Part shown: piece by piece, positions 1 through 8,709 of the stretch
How positions within the stretch are numbered: position 1 is the first letter of the stretch
How the letters are laid out: each line of letters begins with the position of its first letter
From: Paenibacillus allorhizosphaerae
GTDB lineage: Bacteria > Bacillota > Bacilli > Paenibacillales > NBRC-103111
Assembly (NCBI RefSeq): GCF_910594985.1
Contig: NZ_CAJVCE010000018.1
Location: forward strand, 62,001-126,000
Direction: 5' to 3'
Length of the DNA: 64,000 nucleotides
The notes under the pieces: generated by a model
Told to the model about the DNA's origin: nothing
The model's input: the letters and a program-made list of their open reading frames with translations, nothing else
Databases searched by the model: none
Translations under genes and position numbers: made by a program

Positions 1-2
1 AT

Positions 3-2339
3 CCGTTCTCGTTAAAAGAAGAATGGCCGTTCGGAGCTGCAGACCCTAATATTTTACGTTTCAACGGGAGGTATTACTTGTATGTAACCAGCGGGAGGGG
101 GATTAAAGCCTGGAGCTCGGACGATTTGGTCAACTGGACATATGAAGATTTTGTTTCCAAGGATCCGGATGCGAATAATGTATGGGATCCGGGCGTCACT
201 TATCATAATGGCCAGTTTTATATGTATCCTGCTGTAAATAACGGCAATAACCACTATTTATTCAAAAGTGAAAGCCCATTGGGGCCGTTTACGAGGCAAT
301 CCGAAAATTTCTCACAACTGAAAATCGATTCAAACGTTTTTATCGATGATGACGGTAAATGGTATATGATCCATGCCGGAGGGAAGGGAATCATCGGCCG
401 TCCGATGTCGGATTCGCTCACGATCGGTCCTGAAAAGCAGCTGAACGCTTATTTAAATTGGTGGACCGAGGGGCCTTCCATGTTTAAACGAAACGGGATA
501 TATTATTTGCTTTATACGGGAAATCATTATTTGAGCAAGGGGTATCGCGTCGATTATTCGGTTTCAAAGGACGGGCCGATCGGCAAATACACTCAGCACA
601 CCGATTATACGCTCTTGCTTAGCACCAAGGACGATTTGAACGGACTTGGCAACGCCATGGTGACGATCGGGCCGGATTTGGACTCTTATTATGTGGTCTA
701 TCATAATTTGGTTGGCAAGCGACCGGGTTCGAACGGAGTCGTCCGAAAGGCTAATATCGATAGAATCGTGTTTAACGGGGAAAAAATGTCCGTCACCGGA
801 CCGACGAATTTCATTCAGGAAGCGCCTAAGAAGGCGGATTTTTACACCTGGTTGGATAGTACGGAGGGGCAGCAGTTTTTTCAAAAGGAAGCAATCGGTA
901 AGGGGCTTATGATCACTTCAAAAGAAGCGTCGAAAGAAAATTTTGTAGCGGAGTACAATTTCAAGGGGCAGACGGTTTCTGAACATGGTACCGGTGCATG
1001 GCTGGGCATGATGTTCTCGTACAAGGACAAGAAAAATTACGCCTACATATCGATTGATCCTGCGGCTAAAACGATCAGCCTGAAGCACATGAAGGGCGGT
1101 GCTGCAAGCCAGATCGGAGAGCCGGTCAAGCTTTCAGCGGACACTGATTTTTCGAAGCTGCACACCATTCGTGTAGAGAAGAATGATAATGAGGTTCACA
1201 TCTATATTGACGGGATGAAAAAAGTGCAAGGCAAGCTGCCGATTGGCGGCGGTGCGATTGGGTATGTATATGAGGGAATGGAGCCTGTTTTTTCGTACAC
1301 CGCATTTAGCAATGACGTGAATGGGAGCAGCGATTTTGAAGTGTTCAAAACCGTGCCCGGGACGATCCAAGCGGTTCATTTTATGAAAGAGGAAAATCGG
1401 GGGTACTTTGCTCAAGGTGCAGCAGCAGGGGAAAATCCATATAGAACAGGCGAAAAGGTGCATATACGAGAGGGCGGCGACGGAGGGTATGCGGCTGAAC
1501 TTAAGCAGTCCGGCGACTGGCTGAGCTATAAGGTTAATGTGAAGAAGAGCGGACTTTACGGATTGGATTTGGCAATGGGGAAGCTGGCTAAAGCAGCGGC
1601 AGTTGAACTATTTTTGGACGGAAAGTCGGTTGGAAAATTCGAAATTCATGCTCACGCAGCAGACATGAAAGAGGCTTGGATCAAGCAAACAATCGGGAAA
1701 ATGCAGCTTAAGCAGGGCTTCCATCAGTTGGAGATCAAGCTGGTCAAGGGCGGTATCACGTTTAGATCAATGGAGCTCTTTGAGGCATCGGATGAGAAGG
1801 CGCAAATGGCCAATGCGCTTGGCGATCTATCTAAAGTAACGATGCATGGAACATGGAATCCGATCGCAAACGGCGCTACGTCTGTAATCTCACAGGATGA
1901 CAAGGATGTGAAGCTGTATATCGGCCATGACGGCTGGACGAATTACGAAATCGAAGCGGATGTTACCGTCAAGGCGCCAAATGCAGCGAGTGGCGGCGGG
2001 ATTCTGTTTCGTGCTACGAACGAATCGCAATACCCGGCTCAGGTACAGGATTCGATGATGGGGTATTACTTGTCGATTCACTCCAATAAGCTGGCGTTGA
2101 AAAAGCTGAATTACGGTTCTGAACATGCGGCAAGCGCAAACGTAAAGGTGGAAGCGGGGCAAAGCAACAAAGTGAAGATCCGCGCGCAGGGGAATCGTAT
2201 CTCTGTTTTTTGGAATGACATGAAGACGCCGGTCATTGAATATTCCGATGCAAACGCATGGACGCATGGGAAAATAGGGCTGCGTTCCAATGTGGCGGGA
2301 TTTGAAGCGGTTCATTTGAATGTTCGGTCCATTGATTAG
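3..2339 (+). CDS. Secreted/anchored multidomain GH43 glycosidase (5' end outside window)
   Basis: The reading frame is open from base 3, so the gene starts before the window. The TTG at 78 is internal, because GH43 blade 1 is already encoded upstream of it (AADPNILRFNGRYYLY, from about base 36). GH43 enzymes are five-bladed beta-propellers acting on arabinose/xylose side chains. The three acidic residues are visible: base Asp in ADPN (codon 42), pKa-modulating Asp in KIDSNVF (codon 327) and acid Glu in WTEGP (codon 468). After the propeller come a LamG-like sandwich (about 850-1330), a CBM6-like module containing SGDWLSYKVNV (about 1360-1790) and a DUF1080/LamG-like sandwich (about 1830-2330). 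The domain order matches the intact paralogue at 42519-45086, whose N terminus is a membrane anchor, so this protein is probably exported too. A truncated GH2 gene follows 31 bases downstream. Family call is firm; substrate unknown. Confidence 0.9.
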   Translation, partial: PFSLKEEWPFGAADPNILRFNGRYYLYVTSGRGIKAWSSDDLVNWTYEDFVSKDPDANNVWDPGVTYHNGQFYMYPAVNNGNNHYLFKSESPLGPFTRQSENFSQLKIDSNVFIDDDGKWYMIHAGGKGIIGRPMSDSLTIGPEKQLNAYLNWWTEGPSMFKRNGIYYLLYTGNHYLSKGYRVDYSVSKDGPIGKYTQHTDYTLLLSTKDDLNGLGNAMVTIGPDLDSYYVVYHNLVGKRPGSNGVVRKANIDRIVFNGEKMSVTGPTNFIQEAPKKADFYTWLDSTEGQQFFQKEAIGKGLMITSKEASKENFVAEYNFKGQTVSEHGTGAWLGMMFSYKDKKNYAYISIDPAAKTISLKHMKGGAASQIGEPVKLSADTDFSKLHTIRVEKNDNEVHIYIDGMKKVQGKLPIGGGAIGYVYEGMEPVFSYTAFSNDVNGSSDFEVFKTVPGTIQAVHFMKEENRGYFAQGAAAGENPYRTGEKVHIREGGDGGYAAELKQSGDWLSYKVNVKKSGLYGLDLAMGKLAKAAAVELFLDGKSVGKFEIHAHAADMKEAWIKQTIGKMQLKQGFHQLEIKLVKGGITFRSMELFEASDEKAQMANALGDLSKVTMHGTWNPIANGATSVISQDDKDVKLYIGHDGWTNYEIEADVTVKAPNAASGGGILFRATNESQYPAQVQDSMMGYYLSIHSNKLALKKLNYGSEHAASANVKVEAGQSNKVKIRAQGNRISVFWNDMKTPVIEYSDANAWTHGKIGLRSNVAGFEAVHLNVRSID

Positions 2340-2370
2340 CTGACATAACTCAAGGGGTGGAAGGAACGAT

Positions 2371-2666
2371 ATGACGACTAAGAAATATGTGAAAAATTAT
2401 CCGAGACCTCAGTTCGTGAGGGATCACTGGGTCGATCTGAACGGCGAGTGGCGCTTCGGCTTCGACGATGCGGGCGCCGGTGAAGCAGCGGGGTGGCAGC
2501 GGGACTTCGGCGGCGACCGCAGCATTATCGTCCCTTTCATTTACGAGACGAATGCGAGCGGCATCGGCGAAGAAGCCCATCATCCGTTCGTCTGGTACAA
2601 CAGACAGCTTGACATTCCTTTGGAAGCGGCCGGCAAGCGAATTCTTCTGCATTTTCAAGCAGTCGA
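2371..2666 (+). pseudogene. 5' fragment of a GH2 beta-galactosidase-like gene
   Basis: The first 98 or so codons encode the N-terminal jelly-roll of a GH2 enzyme (VDLNGEWRFGFDDAG, HHPFVWYNRQL). DNA and protein match the complete GH2 gene at 45132 closely, including the ACTCAAGG leader before the ATG. The match stops at about 2666. From there the DNA is that of a different gene (VOC family), and the GH2 frame runs on through unrelated sequence to a stop at 2805. The TIM barrel and both catalytic glutamates (E410 and E508 in the intact copy) are missing, so it cannot be active. An intact version would have formed a GH43-GH2 pair like the one at 42.5-46.9 kb. Confidence 0.88.
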
Positions 2667-3013
2667 AAAGTGTGGCTTTTTACAGAGATGTGATGGAGAT
2701 TCCATTGGAATTTTCCGAAGAGAAAATGCAGTTCGCATCGTTTATGACCGGCGAAACCAAAATCGAAATTTTCTCCAATCAAAATATGGCGGAAGTAATC
2801 GGTGAACACAATCTTCTAACCGAGGCAGAATCAAAATCGAAATTCTTACTCACTTTTGAAGTGGATCAAGTTGATGAGGTTTGCGCCCGTTTGAAAGATA
2901 AAGGGGTGGTACTCCTTAACGAGCCACATGATAGGCAGGCATGGAATGCCAGGGTTGCCCATTTGCGCGATCCCGATGGCAATGTGATCGAATTATACAA
3001 ACACCCGCTTTAA
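2666..3013 (+). pseudogene. VOC/glyoxalase-family gene lacking its 5' end
   Basis: About 115 codons resemble the C-terminal majority of a glyoxalase/bleomycin-resistance (VOC) protein: SVAFYRDVMEIPLEF at the start of the match and LRDPDGNVIELYKHPL at the end, the latter with the usual metal-ligand Glu. The normal first beta-strand, with its start codon and first ligand, is absent. The VOC frame stays open upstream only because an unrelated out-of-frame stretch of the GH2 fragment reads through to an ATG at 2468. A hybrid product of 181 residues is therefore possible on paper, but its first 66 residues are frame-shifted GH2 sequence. Most likely the product of a deletion joining two genes. Confidence 0.8.
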
Positions 3014-3081
3014 CGGCTCTGGCTTGGGTTTGGATCTTTTAACAACAGTCTCGCAAGTCATGGGGATGTTTATTAAAAAAA

Positions 3082-3534
3082 TCATTTGCTAAGTGTATTC
3101 AAGATATGCTCTACACTTTCATCATCCCAAATGATTACCCAATATTGCAAGATGCCCGCACGCTTTAGTGCTGCTGTTCGCCGATTACCATCACGTACGG
3201 ATAGTACTCCATTTATATGTTGTATAATTGGAGGAGGGGCATCCCAATTATCGCGAAACATGCGTTCAAATCTCCCCACTTTATACTCCCAATGTTCCAC
3301 CGAGGAATAGTACTCCATGTTGGGTTCGTTTTCAGGTCCGTGGCAACGTTGTAATCGATCAACGTCAACTAGTATGGGACCAACCCAGTATCGTTTCTGT
3401 TTCATTAGTCCGTCCGAAAACTTTGGGTTTTTACCTGCAGAGTTCAAATACAGGTGAACCCATTTCTCGATTTGTCCGCGATCGGCAAATTGTTTTGCTT
3501 CTGTACATGTATATTGAAGTTCTCCAAATATCAT
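3082..3534 (-). CDS. ParB/Srx-like domain protein
   Basis: A 150-residue protein with GGAGGG 11 bases before the ATG (complement of 3546-3553). The C-terminal half carries a ParB/sulfiredoxin-like signature, NGVLSVRDGNRRTAALKRAG, in which the GNRR block resembles the phosphate-binding loop of ParB-type domains. Stand-alone proteins of this kind are found in accessory DNA and their function is not established. There is no partner parA gene and no parS-like site nearby, so plasmid-type partition is not implied. It is convergent with the VOC remnant and opens the AT-rich accessory patch. Confidence 0.6.
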   Translation of the reverse strand: MIFGELQYTCTEAKQFADRGQIEKWVHLYLNSAGKNPKFSDGLMKQKRYWVGPILVDVDRLQRCHGPENEPNMEYYSSVEHWEYKVGRFERMFRDNWDAPPPIIQHINGVLSVRDGNRRTAALKRAGILQYWVIIWDDESVEHILNTLSK

Positions 3535-3737
3535 AAAACCAGTGACCCTCCTTGGTAGACTCTCATTAAGCGCACGATCATTATAACAAATGATACAAAA
3601 CTAAGGAGGTCAAAAATGGTTATAAAAAGTTATTGACCTATGGAGGAACAAGTGAACTGTTAACGGTAAACAAGCAGACAGCATATCAAATATACAATTA
3701 TATGGTAATTATGTTAGACATAGTAGGGGGGCGAATC

Positions 3738-4040
3738 ATGAAACACATAATTGTTATCGCGATAGTCCTTGTTTTCATCGTCTCAGGAATTATAATTTCG
3801 CCATGGGTCACTGTAAGCTTCGCGGAACATCAAGCTGTTACCACGTTTGAAGGACAATGGAAAAACGTACAAGATGGATGTGGTTTCAACTGCAAAGATT
3901 GTGGTGTTAAAGCTTCAGAAAAAGTTCTTTTCGGTCGGAAGGTGATTATAGAGTATGCATGTGGTTTGTTACCTTCTGATTCACCTGAATATCATAAGCG
4001 GAAAGAGCTATTTGTATCATTTTTAGGGACTGTTCATTGA
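3738..4040 (+). CDS. Small membrane-anchored/secreted Cys-containing protein
   Basis: The chosen ATG follows a strong GGGGGG ribosome site (3725-3731). An earlier in-frame start at 3633 would add 35 residues with no convincing ribosome site. The product is 100 residues: a signal peptide or N-terminal anchor of hydrophobic residues (about 4-22), then a short outside domain with CGFNCKDCG, a CxxxCxxC arrangement that could bind metal or form disulfides, and a further Cys in YACGL. I do not recognise the family. No operon partner: neighbours on both sides are on the opposite strand. Confidence 0.5.
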   Translation: MKHIIVIAIVLVFIVSGIIISPWVTVSFAEHQAVTTFEGQWKNVQDGCGFNCKDCGVKASEKVLFGRKVIIEYACGLLPSDSPEYHKRKELFVSFLGTVH

Positions 4041-4145
4041 ACTACCCTGATACAACTCAGGAAATAACAACGCGGCGTCATCATTTGAGTCGAATGCCTT
4101 TCTGGAAGAAGACTTACGATTATTTATCGAAGTTGATCAAATTTC

Positions 4146-4472
4146 CTAATTGAGAGTTCTCCAATCTCGCCAATCTCCAGGTTCATTCACTTCGTATATG
4201 TCGTTATTTCGGTTTACAAATTTGTGTATAAAAAGTTCCCTACGTATTGTAGCGTAGTCTTCATTCAGTGGCTTAATGAATTCATTAAATTCTTTCTCTG
4301 TGTACTTTTTTTTGGGATTAAGCTGGTGAGCAAGATGCTCGAGTACTATTAACCTTTTTTTCAATTGTGACGGAAGATGCTTTAGGCTACCTTGCTCGGT
4401 GAAAAAATTTCGAAGCACAGATTTCTTCAGCTTTTCGTTTTTGGACAGTGCATTTGCAACTTGTTCCGACAT
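4146..4472 (-). CDS. DUF2087-domain protein
   Basis: 108 residues from the second of two adjacent ATGs, which has the better spacing to the GGAGGG site (complement of 4478-4483). Residues about 30-95 match the DUF2087 pattern: LPSQLKKRLIVLEHLA, then KKYTEKEFNEFIKPLNEDYATIRRELFIHKF, the last part resembling a winged-helix recognition segment. In larger relatives this domain follows an ArsR-type HTH; here it stands nearly alone. Probably a small DNA-binding regulator. Target unknown. Confidence 0.68.
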   Translation of the reverse strand: MSEQVANALSKNEKLKKSVLRNFFTEQGSLKHLPSQLKKRLIVLEHLAHQLNPKKKYTEKEFNEFIKPLNEDYATIRRELFIHKFVNRNNDIYEVNEPGDWRDWRTLN

Positions 4473-4781
4473 CATGTCCCTCCAAGTAATTAGATAATAA
4501 TTTAATTAGATGATAATAAAAATAGGTTCTGATGTCAATATTCTCTGAACAAGGTTTTTAACGGTTTTTTCCTGCTAATCTTAATAACGTTACTGAGCTG
4601 TGAGACCGTTAATCGCATGGAGCACCAAAGGCTCCCGATTTGTACTTGTCGTAAGAAAAAAATGTGTAAAGTAACTACCAATATGAAGATGATCTATGAC
4701 ATACAGTTGTCAGCAATCTACCTGTAAAATGAAACTTGTTCAGTTGCAAGTTGAAAATTATGAGGGCGGGGTCTGTTTTTA
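4473..4781. other. Intergenic stretch without a recognisable gene
   Basis: About 310 AT-rich bases separate two divergent genes and so must hold promoters for both. I see no ORF with codon-like structure, no clear -35/-10 pair and no strong hairpin. A TTGTCA (4707) and a TAAAAT (4725) are present but only 12 bases apart, too close for a standard sigma-A promoter. Confidence 0.4.
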
Positions 4782-5366
4782 ATGATTGCTTTTTTATGGA
4801 CACTTTTGTTGGTTTTGCTGATTGCAGTACCGGTAATCTCTATTGGTAAAATGAGGGATATCAGGTTAAACGCTAAACAGAAAAAATGGTGGGTGATCTC
4901 TCACGTTCTTTTTGTGATTATGTATTTTACAGGAGTATTAGGCAACTTCGTCTTAACTCTTTTTACGCTTTTTATTAAAGATCGCGAACTTATTTATGCA
5001 GCCCATTATTTCATCAAATATTTCGATTGGTACTTAATCGTTCCGGGGGCGTTAGGGAGTTTAGCCACTGGATTATGGCTAGCTGTTGGAGCGTGGGGAA
5101 TCATCAACTATTACTGGGTTATCGTGAAGTGGGTCGGCAATTTAACAACGATTTTCTTTGGAAGTATATTCATTGGTACGTGGATTGAAAAGGCCTTACA
5201 TGCGCTATCCCTAAATGAGTTTGAACCCATGCAAAACCCTGACTATCTTCATAGTCAAAAAATGTTATTGGCTGGAAGCGCGGTCGTTCTAGCGATATTA
5301 ATCTTTTTAACTGCAATTTCGTATCTAAAACCGTGGGGGAAGAGATTATTAAACAATCGACGATAG
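4782..5366 (+). CDS. DUF2269-like integral membrane protein
   Basis: 194 residues with about five hydrophobic segments (roughly 3-22, 38-62, 84-105, 110-132, 163-185). The block WWVISHVLFVIMYFTGVLG followed by a second helix resembles DUF2269, predicted integral membrane proteins of unknown role. The ATG follows GGGCGGGG with a spacing of about 8 bases. The gene is followed by an HxlR-type regulator remnant and an AhpD-like gene on the same strand. Function unknown; the membrane location is clear. Confidence 0.7.
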   Translation: MIAFLWTLLLVLLIAVPVISIGKMRDIRLNAKQKKWWVISHVLFVIMYFTGVLGNFVLTLFTLFIKDRELIYAAHYFIKYFDWYLIVPGALGSLATGLWLAVGAWGIINYYWVIVKWVGNLTTIFFGSIFIGTWIEKALHALSLNEFEPMQNPDYLHSQKMLLAGSAVVLAILIFLTAISYLKPWGKRLLNNRR

Positions 5367-5380
5367 TGCTACTCTCATTT

Positions 5381-5641
5381 AAAGGCCGAATCGGACGAAC
5401 GAGTTAAAGCGTCTTGTGCATAATATTACTCAAAAATTCTTATTAAAATGCTTAGAGAATTAGAAACTGACGGACTTATTAGTAGGAAATGTACAACCAA
5501 GTACCTCCGAAAGTCGAATATTCAACTACAGAACTTGGTCAATCACTTGAACCTATTTTGAGAACGCTTTGTAGTTGGGGTGGAATTTATGCAGAGAAAT
5601 CATACGCTCCGGGTTTTAAAATTGTTATTTTTGTTCCATAA
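5381..5641 (+). pseudogene. Degraded HxlR-family regulator
   Basis: Fragments in three frames rebuild the second half of an HxlR winged-helix regulator: TNELKRLVHNITQK, then MLRELETDGLISRK, then VPPKVEYSTTELGQSLEPIL, ending at TAA 5639-5641. The first part of the HTH and the start codon are missing. Two frameshifts lie near 5437 and 5490. HxlR proteins often control adjacent redox genes, and the intact AhpD-like gene just downstream may once have been its target. Confidence 0.78.
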
Positions 5642-5718
5642 TGAAACTTGTGTGGTGGGTTTAAGAAAGTTATAAAGTATTAATTAGGTTATCCAAAAAA
5701 TAAGGGGTGTAATGATAC

Positions 5719-6180
5719 ATGGAAATGAGACTGAATTATACGAAAGTGCAACCCGAATCTTTACAAACACTTTTAAAATTGGAAGGGTATGTGAAGAAGA
5801 GTGGTCTTGACCCCAAACTGTTGGAGCTGATTAAAATTCGTGCCTCGCAAATTAATGGATGCGCCTACTGCCTTGATATGCATACGAAAGATGCGCGTGC
5901 GATGGGGGAGACGGAGCAGCGATTGTATATGCTTAGCGCATGGCGGGAAGCTCCGTTCTATACGGAAGCGGAGCGGGCCGCAATAGCATTAACGGAAGCT
6001 GTGACCAAAATTTCGGAAGCTGGCGTGCCGCAGGAATTGTATGAGCAAGTCCGAAAACATTTCGACGAGGGCCATTTTGTCGATTTAATTATGGCAATTA
6101 ATGCGATCAACTGTTGGAATCGAATGGCGATTTCAACGGGCATGGTACCTGGAGAATATCAGCCGGCCGCACATAAATAA
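5719..6180 (+). CDS. AhpD-like carboxymuconolactone decarboxylase-family protein
   Basis: 153 residues, typical for stand-alone CMD/AhpD-core proteins. The redox signature CAYCLDMH gives a CxxC pair at Cys48 and Cys51 with the adjacent His, as in alkylhydroperoxidase AhpD. The helical pattern PFYTEAERAAIALTEAVT is also typical. Likely a cytoplasmic thiol peroxidase-like protein or a related decarboxylase; the subfamily cannot be told apart by eye. Ribosome site AAGGGGTG 9-10 bases before the ATG. It follows an HxlR remnant and is closed by a 13-bp hairpin. Confidence 0.88.
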   Translation: MEMRLNYTKVQPESLQTLLKLEGYVKKSGLDPKLLELIKIRASQINGCAYCLDMHTKDARAMGETEQRLYMLSAWREAPFYTEAERAAIALTEAVTKISEAGVPQELYEQVRKHFDEGHFVDLIMAINAINCWNRMAISTGMVPGEYQPAAHK

Positions 6181-6197
6181 CAGATTGTCGCAGGCGA

Positions 6198-6228
6198 AAT
6201 CCCCGTACATCGACTATGTACGGGGATT
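6198..6228 (+). terminator. 13-bp perfect hairpin after the AhpD-like gene
   Basis: AATCCCCGTACAT and its exact complement flank a 5-base loop, 17 bases past the stop codon. There is no T-run after it, so it may act as a weak terminator or as an mRNA 3' stabiliser. Confidence 0.6.
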
Positions 6229-6398
6229 AACTGTAGTCTAAGCGTGAATAGGGGCCCTATTGCTCTATTGCTCTATTGACTAATGTTCACCATTATAAGA
6301 TGAGATGAAGTAAAGATGCCCCATTCGCACTGGCATCCAGCCTTTCGTGCCACCCCCTCCAAGTAAAGTTGCTTTTAGCGTACTTGGACGCGTTCTGG

Positions 6399-6629
6399 CT
6401 AATATACCGGCAATTGCAGTGAAATTTGTCCCCAGTTCTGTACACGTCCCGTCCACTTTTTCAGTACATCCATCGTTGAAAGGTACAGCATCTTTAAAAG
6501 CGATTCATCCGTTTTATTGGGCAATCGATGCCACCGCTGATGGAGCATATCGGGCAGCTTTACATTGCATACTTTAGGGAATCGTACATATTTAAAAAAT
6601 CTAGGTACAGTTACTATAAAGATAGTCAA
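6399..6629 (-). pseudogene. 3' scrap of an IS256-family transposase
   Basis: On the minus strand the frame contains DESLLKMLYLSTMDVLKKW followed by TGRVQNWGQISLQLPVY. This is the typical C-terminal tail of IS256/mutator-type transposases (kWTgrvqnWgqil.qLaiyF). The catalytic DDE core is absent and no terminal repeats are visible nearby, so this is an old remnant. The surrounding 6240-6640 bases hold nothing else recognisable. Confidence 0.62.
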
Positions 6630-6698
6630 TAGCTTGATACCGGTATGGCGCTTCCGGCATATTATTTAAGTATCTTCAAAATAGGAGGGGAACTCAAA

Positions 6699-6878
6699 AT
6701 GGCGACGAAAAGGATAAATGTAACTCAAGTAAAAAAGAAAGTAACTCAAGTAAAAAAGAGACCATATAAGATTAAACAAGAAGACGACCTTCGGGATGCA
6801 CTTGATAGCTTGAAGGATGCAAACCGCAATATCAATGACGCAAGGCGGTCTATCCGGAGAGCTATAGACGAATTGTAA
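6699..6878 (+). CDS. Small basic protein with a VTQVKK repeat
   Basis: 59 residues from an ATG 8 bases after an AGGAGGGG ribosome site; the upstream in-frame TTG at 6645 lacks one. The N-terminal third is very basic and repeats itself (NVTQVKKKVTQVKKRPYK). The C-terminal part is a heptad-like helix rich in Asp, Arg and Asn (DLRDALDSLKDANRNINDARRSIRRAIDEL). I do not recognise the family; the composition would suit a nucleic-acid-binding or coiled-coil peptide. The strong ribosome site and a following terminator support a real transcription unit. Confidence 0.55.
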   Translation: MATKRINVTQVKKKVTQVKKRPYKIKQEDDLRDALDSLKDANRNINDARRSIRRAIDEL

Positions 6879-6930
6879 CCAAGCATATTTCTTATAACGG
6901 GTAGCAAGAAGAACTGCTTCATAAACGACG

Positions 6931-6957
6931 AAGGAGCTGCCTGCGCAGCTCCTTTTG
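6931..6957 (+). terminator. Rho-independent terminator
   Basis: Perfect 10-bp stem AAGGAGCTGC / GCAGCTCCTT with a 4-base loop, followed by TT. It lies 52 bases after the small basic protein gene. From here to 7274 I see no supported gene. Confidence 0.72.
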
Positions 6958-7274
6958 CATCTTCAAAAAATACGTGAGATTTGATACATATGTGCTGCTT
7001 AGTTTTAAGCTATACCGAAAATTTCTCATAACCTTATATTGAAAAATGGCAATAACGCCGTCGCTGATGAAGCGGTGGATTTTTCGTATAGCAGCATTTG
7101 ATAACGCTTTTAGCACTTTGAGATAAGTGACCGGAAATTATACGCACTAGGAATAAAGCAGGACGGGGAAGGCATATGTTATTTTTTAAATAGCAGTGGT
7201 CATTGATCTCATGCCGATAAAGCGAAACAGTGCAAGAACGGGACAACAAGACGAACAATAATCAACATTGTATT

Positions 7275-7288
7275 TGTATGCGCTTACA
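7275..7288. promoter_or_regulatory. cre-like operator (CcpA)
   Basis: TGTATGCGCTTACA differs from the ideal palindromic catabolite-responsive element TGTAAGCGCTTACA at a single base. It lies about 80 bases before the lipoprotein SBP gene, a position suited to catabolite control of that gene. A LacI-family sugar repressor could use a similar sequence. Confidence 0.6.
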
Positions 7289-7368
7289 AAAATGAAGGGG
7301 ATGCAAGTCAACATTAAGCAACGGGCAGTGAGCAGAGAGATTTGAAAAAAAGAAAAGGACGTGGTCGC

Positions 7369-8709
7369 ATGGTTAGAAGGAAAAGTGCATTGGCGTTAGC
7401 GGGTCTGATGTTCGTATCGGTACTTTCCGGATGTGCCGGTACAAGCGGAGGCTCAGGCGGAGAGAATGACCAGGCTATTGGGAATTCGGGCAAAGCGGAA
7501 CCGCCGAAAAGTGCGGTGCCGGTTGAACTGGTCGTCGCCGACGGACTAGGTGATTTTCCGCTCGAACGGTTTAATAAAGTATTTGCCGAGCCAATCAAGA
7601 AAAAGTATCCGCATATTACGTTAAAATGGATTGCTTCAGGCGACATTTCCAAACGAATTACGGCAGGAGAGCCCATTGACCTCGTCATATCTTCCAGCGG
7701 GCTTCTTCAAGCTAGGGTGGTCGATTTCGGCCTTCAATATGATGTCACTCCGCTCATCAAAAAATATAATTATGATTTGAGCAAAGTGGAGCCTGCCGCG
7801 CTGGATATGTTCAAGAAATTCGGCAATGGCGCGGTGTGGGGCATTCCGTCCTTTATGTCGCCATCCCCCTTATACTATAACAAAGATGTATTCGATAAAT
7901 TCGGCGTCCCGTATCCCAAGGACGGAATGACCTGGGATGACTTGAACGAGATGTCCAAAAAATTGACTCGACTCGATGGAAACGAGCAGTACTATGGTTT
8001 GTTTCTATCGTTTGCCCATGTCATCCGCAGAAATCAATATTCGTTGAATGTCGTCGATCCGGCCACTTCCAAGGCCGCTTTCAATGCGGATGCCTGGAAG
8101 TCTGTGTTCGAGCAGTCCGGGCAATTTTATAGAAACCCGAATATGAATATGACAACCGCCTCGGCCGCACTAGCGTTCCAGCGCGATGCATTTATTAAAA
8201 AGCGCAGTGTAGCAATGTGGCTGCCTGTCAGCACATTGCATACGGAAGCGGAGCTGCAAGGGATGAACTGGGACATGGCGAGCTTCCCGACCTATAAGGA
8301 CAAACCGAATGTCGGGCCGCAGCCGTACCCGGTCGCATTTTTCGTTACGACATCCAGCAAATATAAAGATGACGCCTTCCAGGTGGCCGCCTTCATGGCG
8401 ACGGAAGAGTATCAGATGGAATGGGTGAAGAAAGGCGAATTTTTAACCGCGCTTAAAAACGATATGCTGCGTAAATCGTTCGGAGCCGATACCGCGCTTT
8501 ACAAAGGGAAAAATATTAAAGCGATGCTGCCGGACACGTACGCTCCCGCCTCTGCTTTGACGAAATACAACAGCGTAGCCGAAACGATTATGAACAGCAC
8601 CTTTACGAAATATATTTTGAACCAAACCGACTTGAATACGGCGCTGCGAGGTGCGGAAGAAGATACGAATAAAAAGATAGCAGAGCTGCAGGCGGCGGAA
8701 AAGAAGTAA
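7369..8709 (+). CDS. Sugar-type extracellular solute-binding lipoprotein (SBP 1)
   Basis: 446 residues from ATG 7369 (AAGGA 9 bases upstream); an in-frame TTG at 7342 would add nine basic residues. A lipoprotein signal ends in LSGC with Cys22 as the lipidation site, so the protein is tethered outside the membrane. The fold is that of family-1 sugar-binding proteins, with the marker YYNKDVFDKFGVPYPKDGMT shared by three other complete SBPs here. No permease or ATPase gene follows: the next 780 bases hold only IS scraps and a hairpin. A cre-like box upstream points to carbohydrate use. Ligand unknown; possibly an oligosaccharide, by analogy with its paralogues next to GH43 genes. Confidence 0.88.
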   Translation: MVRRKSALALAGLMFVSVLSGCAGTSGGSGGENDQAIGNSGKAEPPKSAVPVELVVADGLGDFPLERFNKVFAEPIKKKYPHITLKWIASGDISKRITAGEPIDLVISSSGLLQARVVDFGLQYDVTPLIKKYNYDLSKVEPAALDMFKKFGNGAVWGIPSFMSPSPLYYNKDVFDKFGVPYPKDGMTWDDLNEMSKKLTRLDGNEQYYGLFLSFAHVIRRNQYSLNVVDPATSKAAFNADAWKSVFEQSGQFYRNPNMNMTTASAALAFQRDAFIKKRSVAMWLPVSTLHTEAELQGMNWDMASFPTYKDKPNVGPQPYPVAFFVTTSSKYKDDAFQVAAFMATEEYQMEWVKKGEFLTALKNDMLRKSFGADTALYKGKNIKAMLPDTYAPASALTKYNSVAETIMNSTFTKYILNQTDLNTALRGAEEDTNKKIAELQAAEKK

